A stretch of DNA of 64,000 nt, from NCBI RefSeq assembly GCF_042679605.1, contig NZ_JBHTMU010000014.1:36147-100146 (forward strand), in the 5' to 3' direction. The stretch comes from Litorisediminicola beolgyonensis (lineage in GTDB: Bacteria > Pseudomonadota > Alphaproteobacteria > Rhodobacterales > Rhodobacteraceae). Position 1 is the stretch's first letter. Every line of letters begins with the position of its first letter. This document shows, piece by piece, positions 1-6,951 of this stretch. The position numbers were made by a program, and so were the translations under genes. The notes under the pieces are model-generated. The model searched no databases, was not told where the DNA came from, and saw nothing but the letters and a program-made list of their open reading frames with translations.

Positions 1-1
1 G

Positions 2-187
2 CAGAGCTACCTGCCCGCGCTCGCCTTGCAGGTGGGGCATGGCGCGCCTCCCGATCCGTCTGTCGAGAGCGGGCTCGGCCCGGTGCCGCTCGCCGACATT
101 CACGACGCGGAGACCGAGGCGCTGGCCCGCGACGCCTATGGCCGCGACTACCTGATGTTCGGATTTGGAGACTGGCGCGCGCCCTGA
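2..187 (+). CDS. C-terminal fragment of an unidentified protein, possibly a sulfotransferase
   Basis: Only the last 61 codons are in the window; the frame is open from base 2 and ends with TGA at 185-187. The tail reads ...ARDAYGRDYLMFGFGDWRAP. A C-terminal 'Y-x-x-D-Y-x-x-F-G-[FY]' ending is common in small bacterial sulfotransferase-family proteins, which is the only reason for that suggestion. No catalytic motif is visible because the N-terminal part lies outside. It is convergent with the ptsN gene, whose stop is 15 bases away. Confidence 0.4.
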   Translation, partial: QSYLPALALQVGHGAPPDPSVESGLGPVPLADIHDAETEALARDAYGRDYLMFGFGDWRAP

Positions 188-201
188 CGCGCGCCGCGCG
201 C

Positions 202-666
202 TCAGGCCGCCTGCACCGACTGGGATTCGGTCAGGATCGTGTAGAGCGTGGCCGGGTCGGGGTTGGCCCGGAGCTTGGCGCAGAAATTGGCGTCGCGCAG
301 CGTGCGCGACACCAATGCAAGCGCCTTGAGATGCTCCACGCCCGCTTCCTCGGGGGCGAAGAGCGCGAAGACGATATCGACCGGCTGACGGTCGACGGCT
401 TCGAAATCGATCGGCTTTTCGAGCAGGATGAACGCGCCCAGAACTTCTTCGATCTCTCCGATCCGCGCATGCGGCAGAGCCACCCCGTGCCCGACGCCGG
501 TCGGGCCGAGGCTTTCGCGTTCCATCAGCGCTTCGACGGCCTGCGGGGCCGGGATGCGATAGGCGCTGTCGGCCAGGTCGGCAAGGTCATGCATCAGGCG
601 TTTCTTGGACGACGCCGTGCTGATGACCCTGACCGCGCCGGGCGTAAGAAGTTTCATGAAGTTCAT
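202..666 (-). CDS. ptsN: PTS IIA-like nitrogen regulatory protein PtsN (EIIA-Ntr)
   Basis: A 154-residue EIIA-Ntr protein, the usual family length. It is the terminal phosphoacceptor of the nitrogen phosphotransferase system and acts in the cytoplasm by protein-protein contacts (for example with K+ transport or stress kinases in other bacteria). The phosphorylated histidine is expected at His66 in GVALPHAR, followed by the typical ...FALFAPE...H.KALA.VSR core. The frame stays open upstream to 759, but the start at 666 (MNFMKLL) has a good AGCAGGAA ribosome site and gives the family length. It follows hpf by 58 bases on the same strand, the classical hpf-ptsN pairing. Confidence 0.93.
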   Translation of the reverse strand: MNFMKLLTPGAVRVISTASSKKRLMHDLADLADSAYRIPAPQAVEALMERESLGPTGVGHGVALPHARIGEIEEVLGAFILLEKPIDFEAVDRQPVDIVFALFAPEEAGVEHLKALALVSRTLRDANFCAKLRANPDPATLYTILTESQSVQAA

Positions 667-724
667 AGCGTTCCTGCTCTCTGCCGTTCCCCGTCGGTCG
701 GCGGCGTTCCCCAACGCCGTGTGC

Positions 725-1294
725 TTACGGATCGATCCAGCCGATATTTCCGTCGTCACGCCGATACACGACGTTGACCTCGTCCTTCTTCTCGTTGCGG
801 AACACCAGCACCGGGGCGCCGGCGAGCTCCATCTGCATCACGGCTTCCCCGACCGAAAGCGAGGGAATCGAGGTCTGCATCTCGGCCACGATGATCGGCT
901 GAAGCGTCTCGGGTTCAGCCTCTTCACCGGCATCTTCTGCAGCAGAGGCGAGGATATACGAGGAGGCTCCAAAAAGTTCAACGGGGCTTGTCCGCTCCTT
1001 GTGATGGTCCTTCAGACGGCGCTTGTAGCGGCGAAGCTGCTTGTCCATCTTCTCGCAGCAGGCGTCGAACGCCGCGTAGATCTCGGTCTGGTGGGCCTTG
1101 GCGGTCGCGGTCAGACCGGTCGACAGATGGACGATCGCTTCGCAGACATATTCGTGCGCCGACTTGGAAAAGGTGACCGTGGCATCGGTCGGGCGACCGG
1201 CATACTTGCTGAGCATTTCGGTCAGCTCGGTCTGGACGTGGGTCTGCAGCGCAGCGCCGACATCGATTTGCTTTCCCGTGATCTGGTAGCGCAT
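725..1294 (-). CDS. hpf: Ribosome hibernation promoting factor, long form
   Basis: 189 residues. The N-terminal domain (about 1-110, MRYQITGKQIDVG... with basic helix KQLRRYKRRLKDHH) is the HPF/RaiA ribosome-binding fold that occupies the A/P-site region of the 30S subunit; the C-terminal domain (about 130-189, SLSVGEAVMQMELAGAPVLVFRN...VVYRRDDGNIGWIDP) is the dimerisation domain of long HPF that drives 100S formation. The frame is open to 1441, but the start at 1294 begins the conserved domain and has an AAAGGA upstream. A near-consensus promoter lies at 1464-1492. Unlike the textbook order lptB-rpoN-hpf, no rpoN lies between it and lptB. Confidence 0.95.
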   Translation of the reverse strand: MRYQITGKQIDVGAALQTHVQTELTEMLSKYAGRPTDATVTFSKSAHEYVCEAIVHLSTGLTATAKAHQTEIYAAFDACCEKMDKQLRRYKRRLKDHHKERTSPVELFGASSYILASAAEDAGEEAEPETLQPIIVAEMQTSIPSLSVGEAVMQMELAGAPVLVFRNEKKDEVNVVYRRDDGNIGWIDP

Positions 1295-1463
1295 GGAAGG
1301 GTGTCCTTTCGTGTCAGCCGAGCGCCGCCACCGGGCGCACGGCCCGGCCAGTCTGGCGGCGATCGGTTGGAATTCGACGGACCTCGCGCGGCTTGATCGC
1401 GACCGCTCCCCGCGAAGGGGTGAAGGCGATCCGATCTCCAAGGGCGCGAGCCGTCATAGCTTC

Positions 1464-1492
1464 ATTCAAGGGCCAGAGCGCGCGTCTGTCAA
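1464..1492 (-). promoter_or_regulatory. Sigma-70-type promoter upstream of hpf-ptsN
   Basis: On the minus strand a perfect -35 TTGACA (1487-1492) is followed after 17 bases by TTGAAT (1464-1469), which matches TATAAT at four positions. It would start transcription near 1457, about 160 bases before the hpf start codon. This suggests hpf-ptsN can be transcribed separately from the lpt genes. Inference from sequence match only. Confidence 0.6.
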
Positions 1493-1527
1493 ATGAAACC
1501 GCATCGCGGAGGGCGTGCCCCTGGCGG

Positions 1528-2289
1528 TCATCCGATGCGGAAACTGTCGCCCAAATAGACGCGGCGGACATTTTCGTTCCGGACCACCTCGTCGGGCGAG
1601 CCCGACATCAGCACCGTTCCCTCGTGCAGAATATAGGCGCGGTCCACGATCTCGAGCGTCTCGCGCACGTTGTGGTCGGTGATCAGCACCCCGATGCCGC
1701 GGGTCTTTAGATCGGCCACGAGGCCGCGGATGTCGCCGACCGAGATCGGGTCGACCCCCGCGAAGGGCTCGTCGAGCAGGAGGTATTTCGGATCGGCCGC
1801 AAGACAGCGGGCGATCTCGACCCGGCGCCGCTCGCCGCCCGACAAGGCCAGCGCGGGGGCGCGGCGCAGATGCTCGATCGAGAAATCCGACAGAAGCTCT
1901 TCCAGCCGCTCGCGGCGGGTCGAGGGATCCGGCTGGGAGATGTCGAGAATCGCGGCGATGTTGTCCTCGACTGACAGGCCACGGAAGATCGACATCTCCT
2001 GCGGAAGATAGCCGATCCCCATCCGTGCGCGGCGATACATCGGCAGGTAGGTCGCATCACGCCCGTCGATCAGCACCTCGCCGCCCTCGGGATTCACCAG
2101 CCCGGCGATGGCATAGAAGCTCGTGGTCTTGCCCGACCCGTTCGGTCCCAGAAGCGCCACGACCTCGCCGCGGCTGAGCGTCATCGAGACGTCGCGGATC
2201 ACCACGCGCTTGCGGTAGCTCTTGCGCAAATGGCGGACGATCAGGCCGCTCTGGCCTTCCGTCACGCTCAGTTCGGGGCGCGGGGTCAT
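1528..2289 (-). CDS. lptB: LPS export ABC transporter ATP-binding protein LptB
   Basis: 253 residues. LptB is the cytoplasmic ATPase that powers LptFG to extract lipopolysaccharide from the inner membrane. Walker A GPNGSGKTT, Q-loop, signature LSGGERRRVEIARCLA, Walker B YLLLDEPFAGVDP and the switch histidine (ITDHNV) are all present, in order. The open frame reaches 2334, but ATG at 2289 directly follows the lptA stop with a one-base gap and gives the standard N-terminus. It is the third gene of lptC-lptA-lptB. LptF/LptG are not in the window. Confidence 0.96.
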   Translation of the reverse strand: MTPRPELSVTEGQSGLIVRHLRKSYRKRVVIRDVSMTLSRGEVVALLGPNGSGKTTSFYAIAGLVNPEGGEVLIDGRDATYLPMYRRARMGIGYLPQEMSIFRGLSVEDNIAAILDISQPDPSTRRERLEELLSDFSIEHLRRAPALALSGGERRRVEIARCLAADPKYLLLDEPFAGVDPISVGDIRGLVADLKTRGIGVLITDHNVRETLEIVDRAYILHEGTVLMSGSPDEVVRNENVRRVYLGDSFRIG

Positions 2290-2290
2290 C

Positions 2291-2791
2291 TCACTCAGAG
2301 CCGCCGGGCTGCAGGACCGTCCGGACCCGTCCATCCATCTGGGCGGTGCCGCTGTCGAGATCGACCACCATGCGCTCGGAGGTCAGCGCGTTGTCGCCCT
2401 GCGTCAGAAGGACATTGCCGCTCATCGTCACAGTCCCGGCGTCGATGTCGTAATCGGCGCGCTCCGCCTCAGCGGCTTCCGTGCCCGAGACCAGCGTCAC
2501 GCCGCCCGTGGCTTCGAGCCGCGCGATGGCGTTGCGGGTCTCGGCGTAGACCACCAGAACGCGCGGCGCCGAGAGTCGCATCTCGCCCTGCCCGATCACC
2601 ACGTTGCCGGAATAGAGCGCGGTGCCGTCGGACTGGTTCACCGAAAGCTGATCCGCACTGACCTCGACCGGAGCGTCGCTGTCGGCGCGCATCGTGCCGA
2701 AGGTGACCTCCTGCGCGTGGATCGGCGCAGCAAGAAGCACCAATGCCGCAGCCGCGGCGAGAAGGCGAAGATTGGATGGCATTGTCAGCAC
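2291..2791 (-). CDS. lptA: LPS transport periplasmic protein LptA
   Basis: 166 residues with a signal peptide (about 1-26, LLAAAAALVLLAAPIHA|Q) and an OstA/LptA-N beta-jellyroll repeat: VEVSADQLSV, ALYSGNVVIGQGEMRLSAPRV, VTMSGNVLLTQGDNALTSERM. It forms the periplasmic bridge that passes LPS from LptC to LptD. The listed start is GTG at 2791, abutting the lptC stop (TGA-GTG); an in-frame ATG at 2782 is an equally possible start and would shorten the protein by three residues. The 3' end couples to lptB. Confidence 0.9.
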   Translation of the reverse strand: MLTMPSNLRLLAAAAALVLLAAPIHAQEVTFGTMRADSDAPVEVSADQLSVNQSDGTALYSGNVVIGQGEMRLSAPRVLVVYAETRNAIARLEATGGVTLVSGTEAAEAERADYDIDAGTVTMSGNVLLTQGDNALTSERMVVDLDSGTAQMDGRVRTVLQPGGSE

Positions 2792-3406
2792 TCACTCGGG
2801 TCCCGGGGGGCGGTATATCATCTGGACCCCGTTTTGGAAAAGCAACTCCAGGCTACCGCTCTGATCTGTGCTCTCGGTGATGACGAGCTTGCCGGCGGTG
2901 ATCCGCCCTCCGGGTCCCGTGGCCTCGACCGATCCGTCGCTTTCGACCGCGGTGCCCGACAGCGATGTCGAAAGCGCGTCGGTCGTCATGACCCAACCCG
3001 CCGAGGAGCGCAGAGTGACGCCGCCGGTCAGGCGGGCGCGGTCGGTCTTGCTGACGATCTCGGCCGAGGGCGCGGCAAGATCGACCCGCGAACCGTCCTC
3101 TTGGGTCAGCGCGCCGTAGACCGCGCGCGCCAGAAGGCGGTCGCCGTCCTCCGGGTCGGGGCGGGCGGTGTCCGCCGACAGGTCGAGCTGCGCGCCGCTT
3201 TCGGTGGTGCCGGAGAAGGCCGCGCCGGTCACGGTCTGCGACGACCTGTCGGCCAGATCCTCGACCCGCGACACCGGCAGGTTCACCGTCGGATCGAGCT
3301 CGCGCGCGACCAGGAACAGGGTCGAGAGAAGCGCGATGGCGAGGAGCGGCAAGAGCACCTTGAGCCAGGCGACGATCTGGGATCGGGTGCCGGGACCGCG
3401 CGCCAT
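2792..3406 (-). CDS. lptC: LPS export ABC transporter periplasmic protein LptC
   Basis: 204 residues: a short cytoplasmic N-terminus, one transmembrane helix (about 12-33, WLKVLLPLLAIALLSTLFLV) and a periplasmic domain with LptC/OstA-type repeats (LTGGVTLRSSAGWVMTTDALSTSL, GGRITAGKLVITE). It is anchored in the inner membrane and hands LPS to LptA. Position immediately upstream of lptA and downstream of nrnC (8 bases) fits the alphaproteobacterial order. Sequence conservation in this family is low, so the call relies on architecture and context as well as repeats. Confidence 0.9.
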   Translation of the reverse strand: MARGPGTRSQIVAWLKVLLPLLAIALLSTLFLVARELDPTVNLPVSRVEDLADRSSQTVTGAAFSGTTESGAQLDLSADTARPDPEDGDRLLARAVYGALTQEDGSRVDLAAPSAEIVSKTDRARLTGGVTLRSSAGWVMTTDALSTSLSGTAVESDGSVEATGPGGRITAGKLVITESTDQSGSLELLFQNGVQMIYRPPGPE

Positions 3407-3414
3407 CGCCGGTC

Positions 3415-4029
3415 TCAGCTATGCGCGAAGATGTCGGTTTCGGGCCACCCGGCGAGGTCGAGCTGCGCGCGCACCGGCAGGAAGTCGAAACAGGCCTGCG
3501 CCAGCTCCATGCGGCCTTCGCGCTCCAGCATCCCGTCCATCTTCTCGCGCAGGCGATGCAGGTAGAGCACGTCCGACGCGGCGTAGTCGCGCTGCGCCTC
3601 GCTCAGCGCCTCGGCGCCCCAGTCCGAGCTTTGCTGCTGTTTGGAGATATCCACCGAAAGGAGTTCCTGCAGGAGGTTCTTCAGCCCGTGCCGGTCGGTA
3701 TAGGTCCGCACGAGGCGGCTGGCGATCTTGGTGCAATAGACCGGGCGGGCGAGCGCACCGAAGGCATGGTACATGACGGCGATGTCGAAGCGGCCGAAAT
3801 GGAAGAGCTTCAGGACGTCTGGATCGGTCAGGAGGCGCTCGAGGTTCGGCGCGCTGGTCTGACCCTTGGCGATCTGCACCAGATGCGCGTGCCCGTCGCC
3901 TCCGGAGAGCTGGACGACGCAGAGGCGATCACGGTGCGGGTCGAGCCCCATGGTCTCGCAATCGATCGCCACGACCGGCCCGAGATCCAGGTCGTTGGGA
4001 AGATCGCCTTGGTACAGGTGGTTTGCCAT
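3415..4029 (-). CDS. nrnC: NrnC-type nano-RNase (DEDDy 3'-5' exoribonuclease, annotated as ribonuclease D)
   Basis: 204 residues consisting of a single DEDDy exonuclease domain without HRDC domains, so it is not classical RNase D. DEDD acidic residues are visible as D23/E25 (AIDCETMGL), the FGRFD aspartate, and YAASDVLYLH with the tyrosine and last aspartate. The sequence agrees closely with what I recall of Bartonella NrnC (YQGDLP, DRLCVVQLS, KGQ.SAPNL, RTYTDRHGLK, SKQQQSSDWAAE, C-terminal IFAHS). NrnC degrades diribonucleotides and replaces Orn in many alphaproteobacteria. ATG at 4029 has a GAGGACGAG ribosome site. It is the first gene of the leftward lpt block. Confidence 0.95.
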   Translation of the reverse strand: MANHLYQGDLPNDLDLGPVVAIDCETMGLDPHRDRLCVVQLSGGDGHAHLVQIAKGQTSAPNLERLLTDPDVLKLFHFGRFDIAVMYHAFGALARPVYCTKIASRLVRTYTDRHGLKNLLQELLSVDISKQQQSSDWGAEALSEAQRDYAASDVLYLHRLREKMDGMLEREGRMELAQACFDFLPVRAQLDLAGWPETDIFAHS

Positions 4030-4296
4030 CTCGTCCTCATCTGCTCCGATGCCTTGGCGACATAAGGAGAACCGCGGCCCGGGGCAATGCGCGGCGCAGT
4101 CCGATCATGAGATCGATTCGGCGAATTTGAGGCAAAATCGGACCCGGAAACGGCAGAAATGAGGCAGCGCTTTCCAGCTTTCCCACGGGATGTAATATTT
4201 CGTGAGGGAATTCCTTACCGCGGAACGTGTGCTCTTGCCTTAGGTTTTCTCCGCAAATAAGAGCTTGAAATCGCATATTGCGCTCAAAACCGTCGA

Positions 4297-4429
4297 CAAT
4301 TCCGCGACAGAACTGTTTCCGCGAATTGGTCTCTCCGGCCTCAAGCTGGTGCCAATTTCGCGACAATCCCCGGAATGAGGGGGATCGTTCATGTTACGTG
4401 GACAATTTCGCGCTGGAATCCGCGAATTG
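4297..4429. repeat. Five-copy CAATTtCGCG element, both orientations
   Basis: Copies: CAATTCCGCG at 4297-4306 (+), CGCGAATTGG at 4320-4329 (-), CAATTTCGCG at 4353-4362 (+), CAATTTCGCG at 4403-4412 (+), CGCGAATTG at 4421-4429 (-). Copies 1/2 and 4/5 face each other as inverted pairs. The density (five in 133 bases) suggests an operator array for a DNA-binding protein controlling the downstream polysaccharide gene or nrnC. I cannot name the regulator. Confidence 0.55.
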
Positions 4430-4563
4430 TTCAGCGCAATGTTGATATGCCGGACGACGCGTTCGGCACGGCGGGGTTTCATCCCACCAAGGCCGGCGGC
4501 CCGTGATACCGAGCGTGCAGCGATTGCACCGCTCTCCTCAGGGGTGTGCGCCTCCAAAGCCAA

Positions 4564-4592
4564 TTGACTGATTTTCGCCACATTCTCATAAT
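4564..4592 (+). promoter_or_regulatory. Sigma-70-type promoter for the ExoY-like gene
   Basis: TTGACT (4564-4569), 17-base spacer, CATAAT (4587-4592): five of six matches in both boxes with ideal spacing. The start would be near 4599, giving a leader of about 220 bases before the GTG start at 4823. The five-copy repeat sits 135-270 bases upstream. Confidence 0.65.
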
Positions 4593-4822
4593 GACGCTGT
4601 ATCTGCCCGTGGTCCGGGCAGGAGTTTGGTAAACGGCACTAGGGGGCAGTGTCGCGAGTTGGGAGTTTACGGACGCGTCCGCTGCTGCACCGCGTGTCTT
4701 CACTGCTGAGAAACCTCCAGGGAGCGATCCCTGCTCTGTAACGGGCGCTGCGTCCCGTTTCTTGTGAAGCTTGTTGAGTATCAGAGGGTGTCTGTCCGTC
4801 TCTCCCGCGATGGAGTGAGACT

Positions 4823-5512
4823 GTGACGCTGCACCTTACGCCCCCCTGCACCGAGGCAACTCGTCGTGAGCTGCTTGGCTACGCGCCGACCCGGGGCATT
4901 CGCTTTGCCCTGTACCGCGATTGCTTCAAGCGCGCCATCGACATCACCCTTGTTCTGATCGCCGCCCTGCCGACGCTGGCGATCCTGTTGCCGCTGTGTC
5001 TGCTGCTCGCGGCTCAGGGCGCCTCGCCGTTCTACAGCCAGCGTCGCGTCGGCCTGAACGGTCGCATCTTCCGCATGTGGAAGCTGCGCAGCATGGTCCC
5101 GAACGCGGACGTCCTGCTCGAAGCGCATCTGGCCTCCGACCCCGCCGCCCGCGCCGAGTGGGATCGCAGCCAGAAGCTGCGCTTCGATCCGCGGATCACG
5201 CCGCTTGGGCGCGTCATCCGCAAGAGCTCGCTCGACGAGCTGCCGCAGCTCTGGAACGTGCTGCGCGGCGACATGTCGATCGTCGGACCGCGACCGATGA
5301 TGATCGACCAGATGGATCTCTATCCGGGCACCGCCTATTACACGCTGCGCCCGGGCGTCACCGGGTTCTGGCAGACCTCCGTCCGCAACGAGTCGAGCTT
5401 CGCCGACCGGGCGGAGTACGACACCGCCTATGCCAAGGCGCTGTCTCTCCGCACCGATCTTGCGGTCATGCTGCGGACCGTCGTCGTGGTGATCCGCGGA
5501 ACGGGCTACTGA
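4823..5512 (+). CDS. Undecaprenyl-phosphate sugar phosphotransferase, ExoY-like
   Basis: 229 residues. It belongs to the bacterial sugar transferase family (monotopic phosphoglycosyl transferases), which start exopolysaccharide synthesis by moving a sugar-1-phosphate (often galactose or glucose) from its UDP-sugar to undecaprenyl phosphate. One hydrophobic membrane segment (about 37-61) precedes the catalytic domain with FYSQRRVGLNGR.F.MWKLRSM and the conserved KSSLDELPQLWNVLRGDMSIVGPRP block (written here in part). The short single-helix form matches ExoY rather than the multi-helix WbaP. GTG start at 4823 is preceded by TGGAGTGAG. It stands alone, with a long regulatory region upstream; its assembly partners may be in the 53-64 kb cluster. 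Sugar specificity cannot be read from sequence. Confidence 0.9.
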   Translation: MTLHLTPPCTEATRRELLGYAPTRGIRFALYRDCFKRAIDITLVLIAALPTLAILLPLCLLLAAQGASPFYSQRRVGLNGRIFRMWKLRSMVPNADVLLEAHLASDPAARAEWDRSQKLRFDPRITPLGRVIRKSSLDELPQLWNVLRGDMSIVGPRPMMIDQMDLYPGTAYYTLRPGVTGFWQTSVRNESSFADRAEYDTAYAKALSLRTDLAVMLRTVVVVIRGTGY

Positions 5513-5516
5513 CCGG

Positions 5517-6065
5517 TCAGGCGCTCCGCGCCTCGGCCACTTTCCGAAGCTCGCTCATCAACTCTCCGAGAAACTTGTGGGTGCCCTCGTTCGCGAGGGT
5601 GCCGTCCTCGTTCCACTGCTTGGACGTCTGCCCGACCATGACCTCGGGGCCCGGGATGACATGCGGGCGGAACGGGTTCAGGAGCGTGCGCAGCATCGAT
5701 TGACCGCGCGCGCCGCCGGCCACGCCAGAGGCGGCCGACATGATCGCGACGGGCTTGTCGCGCCACGGGTTGCCCTCCAGACGGCTGACCCAGTCGAGCG
5801 CGTTCTTCAGCCCGCCGGAGAGGCCCTTGTTGTACTCGGGCGTCGAGATGATGACCGCATCCGCCTCGTCGATCTGGCGTCCGAGCAGCGTGACCGCGTC
5901 GGGGATGCCCTTGTCCTCGAGATCGCCGTTGTAGATCGGAAAATCGATCTCGGCCTCGATGAAGGAGGCGGGATCGAAATGGCGGGCGGCGGCGCGGATC
6001 AGCAAGCGGTTGGTCGAGGCCGCGCGCAGCGAGCCGGAGATGCCGAGAAGGCTCAGATCGGACAT
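5517..6065 (-). CDS. NADPH-dependent FMN reductase family protein
   Basis: 182 residues with a flavodoxin-like fold. GISGSLRAASTNRLL (about 8-22) is the phosphate-binding loop typical of NAD(P)H:FMN/quinone reductases of the ArsH/ChrR/YieF type, and STPEYNKGLSGGLKNALDW is the second conserved flavin-contacting block. It probably reduces flavin, quinone, azo compounds or chromate in the cytoplasm; the physiological substrate is unknown. The frame is open to 6137, but ATG at 6065 has a GGGAG ribosome site and begins the domain. Convergent with the sugar transferase gene (4 bases). Confidence 0.88.
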   Translation of the reverse strand: MSDLSLLGISGSLRAASTNRLLIRAAARHFDPASFIEAEIDFPIYNGDLEDKGIPDAVTLLGRQIDEADAVIISTPEYNKGLSGGLKNALDWVSRLEGNPWRDKPVAIMSAASGVAGGARGQSMLRTLLNPFRPHVIPGPEVMVGQTSKQWNEDGTLANEGTHKFLGELMSELRKVAEARSA

Positions 6066-6105
6066 GGGGAACTCCCGTAAGAACGTTTCCCCATAGCTGT
6101 GACGC

Positions 6106-6134
6106 AAAAACGCCGCGGCAAGCCGCGGCGTTTC
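6106..6134 (-). terminator. Rho-independent terminator of the OmpA-family lipoprotein gene
   Basis: Read on the minus strand, a GC-rich hairpin AAACGCCGCGG/CCGCGGCGTTT with a small loop ends in TTTTT. It lies 28 bases after the stop of the leftward lipoprotein gene, between it and the FMN reductase gene. Confidence 0.8.
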
Positions 6135-6161
6135 CACATGTGATGTGCGCGAGGTGCGGGA

Positions 6162-6830
6162 TCAGGCGTTCGGCAGGATCACGATCTCGACGCGGCGGTT
6201 CTGCTGGCGGCCTTCCGGCGTCAGGTTCGACGCGACCGGCTGGTCCTCGCCGCGACCGATGGTCTGGATGCGGGACGACGACACGCCGTTGGAGATCAGG
6301 ATGCCACCGACGGCCTGGGCGCGGCGCTGGGACAGGTCGTAGTTGTAGGACGCGTCGCCGGTGTTGTCGGTGTGACCCACGACCTGAACGGTGGTGTTCG
6401 GATACTGGTTCAGGTTCGAGGCAACGGCGCGCAGATCGCTCTGGACGGCGGGCGACACGGCGGTCGAGTCGGTCGCGAAGAGGATGTCCTGCGGCAGCGT
6501 CACGATCAGGCGGTCACCGGTGTTGGTGATGCCGATGTTCGGGTTGCCGACCTGGGCGCGGAGCGCGGCTTCCTGCTTGTCGAGCTGGTTGCCGATCACG
6601 GCACCGCCCGCGGCACCGGCCAGCGCGCCGGCCACCGCGTTGCGGCGGCGCTCTTCGGGGTCGTTGCCCAGGGCCGCACCGGCGAGCGCGCCGACGCCTG
6701 CGCCGATCAGAGCGCCCTGCTGGGCGTTGCGGTTGGGGTTGTTCGGGTCGTTCAGCGCGGCCGGTTCACAGGCGGCAAGAGCCATCAGCGCGGCGGACGA
6801 AAGAAGAATGGCAGATTTTGCTCGAAGCAT
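6162..6830 (-). CDS. OmpA-family outer membrane lipoprotein with glycine-zipper segment
   Basis: 222 residues. Signal peptide with lipobox LAAC (Cys21 would be lipidated); then a glycine-zipper stretch (about 38-82, GALIGAGVGALAGAALG...AGALAGAAGGAVIG) and a C-terminal OmpA peptidoglycan-binding domain (about 105-222: DILFATDSTAVSP, VVGHTDNTGDASYNYDLSQRRAQAV, QNRRVEIVI). The arrangement matches YiaD-type proteins that tether the outer membrane to peptidoglycan. Ribosome site GAGGACACATC precedes ATG at 6830. Single gene with its own strong terminator. Confidence 0.92.
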   Translation of the reverse strand: MLRAKSAILLSSAALMALAACEPAALNDPNNPNRNAQQGALIGAGVGALAGAALGNDPEERRRNAVAGALAGAAGGAVIGNQLDKQEAALRAQVGNPNIGITNTGDRLIVTLPQDILFATDSTAVSPAVQSDLRAVASNLNQYPNTTVQVVGHTDNTGDASYNYDLSQRRAQAVGGILISNGVSSSRIQTIGRGEDQPVASNLTPEGRQQNRRVEIVILPNA

Positions 6831-6951
6831 GATGTGTCCTCGTTCGAGTTGGTTTTGGATACCCGGTAGGGATAACGCCTCCTCTACACGCAGCGTTCCC
6901 TGTTATCCAAAAACATGTCGCATTTTTGGGCCGATTTCCGCCAAACGGGCG

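Larger units (their letters stand above)
4030..4822. other. Long non-coding region upstream of the sugar transferase gene
   Basis: About 790 bases between divergent nrnC and the sugar transferase gene. Short open frames here look random and carry no recognisable motif. Its content is AT-richer than its surroundings at 4130-4450, where five CAATTtCGCG elements lie (separate entry). A strong promoter match is at 4564-4592, and the approximately 220-base leader after it contains inverted repeats: GTAAAC/GTTTAC (4629-4634 and 4665-4670), CAGGGA/TCCCTG (4718-4723 and 4728-4733) and ACGGG/CCCGT followed by TTTCTT (4741-4758). A second weaker promoter match (TTGCCT, 16 bases, ATAAGA) is at 4235-4262. 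This looks like an elaborate regulatory region. Confidence 0.6.

Noticed and set aside
725..1441. Longer N-terminus for hpf
   Set aside because: The extra 49 codons lie upstream of the canonical HPF start, include the promoter leader, and have no conserved sequence.
4037..4703. Short open frames in the 790-base gap
   Set aside because: No ribosome sites, no conserved-looking motifs, and overlap the promoter/repeat region.
6841..6905. Partial inverted repeat (GGGATAACGC / GCGTTCCCTGTTATCC) upstream of the OmpA-type gene
   Set aside because: The arms are interrupted and do not form a continuous stem; too weak to call a site.
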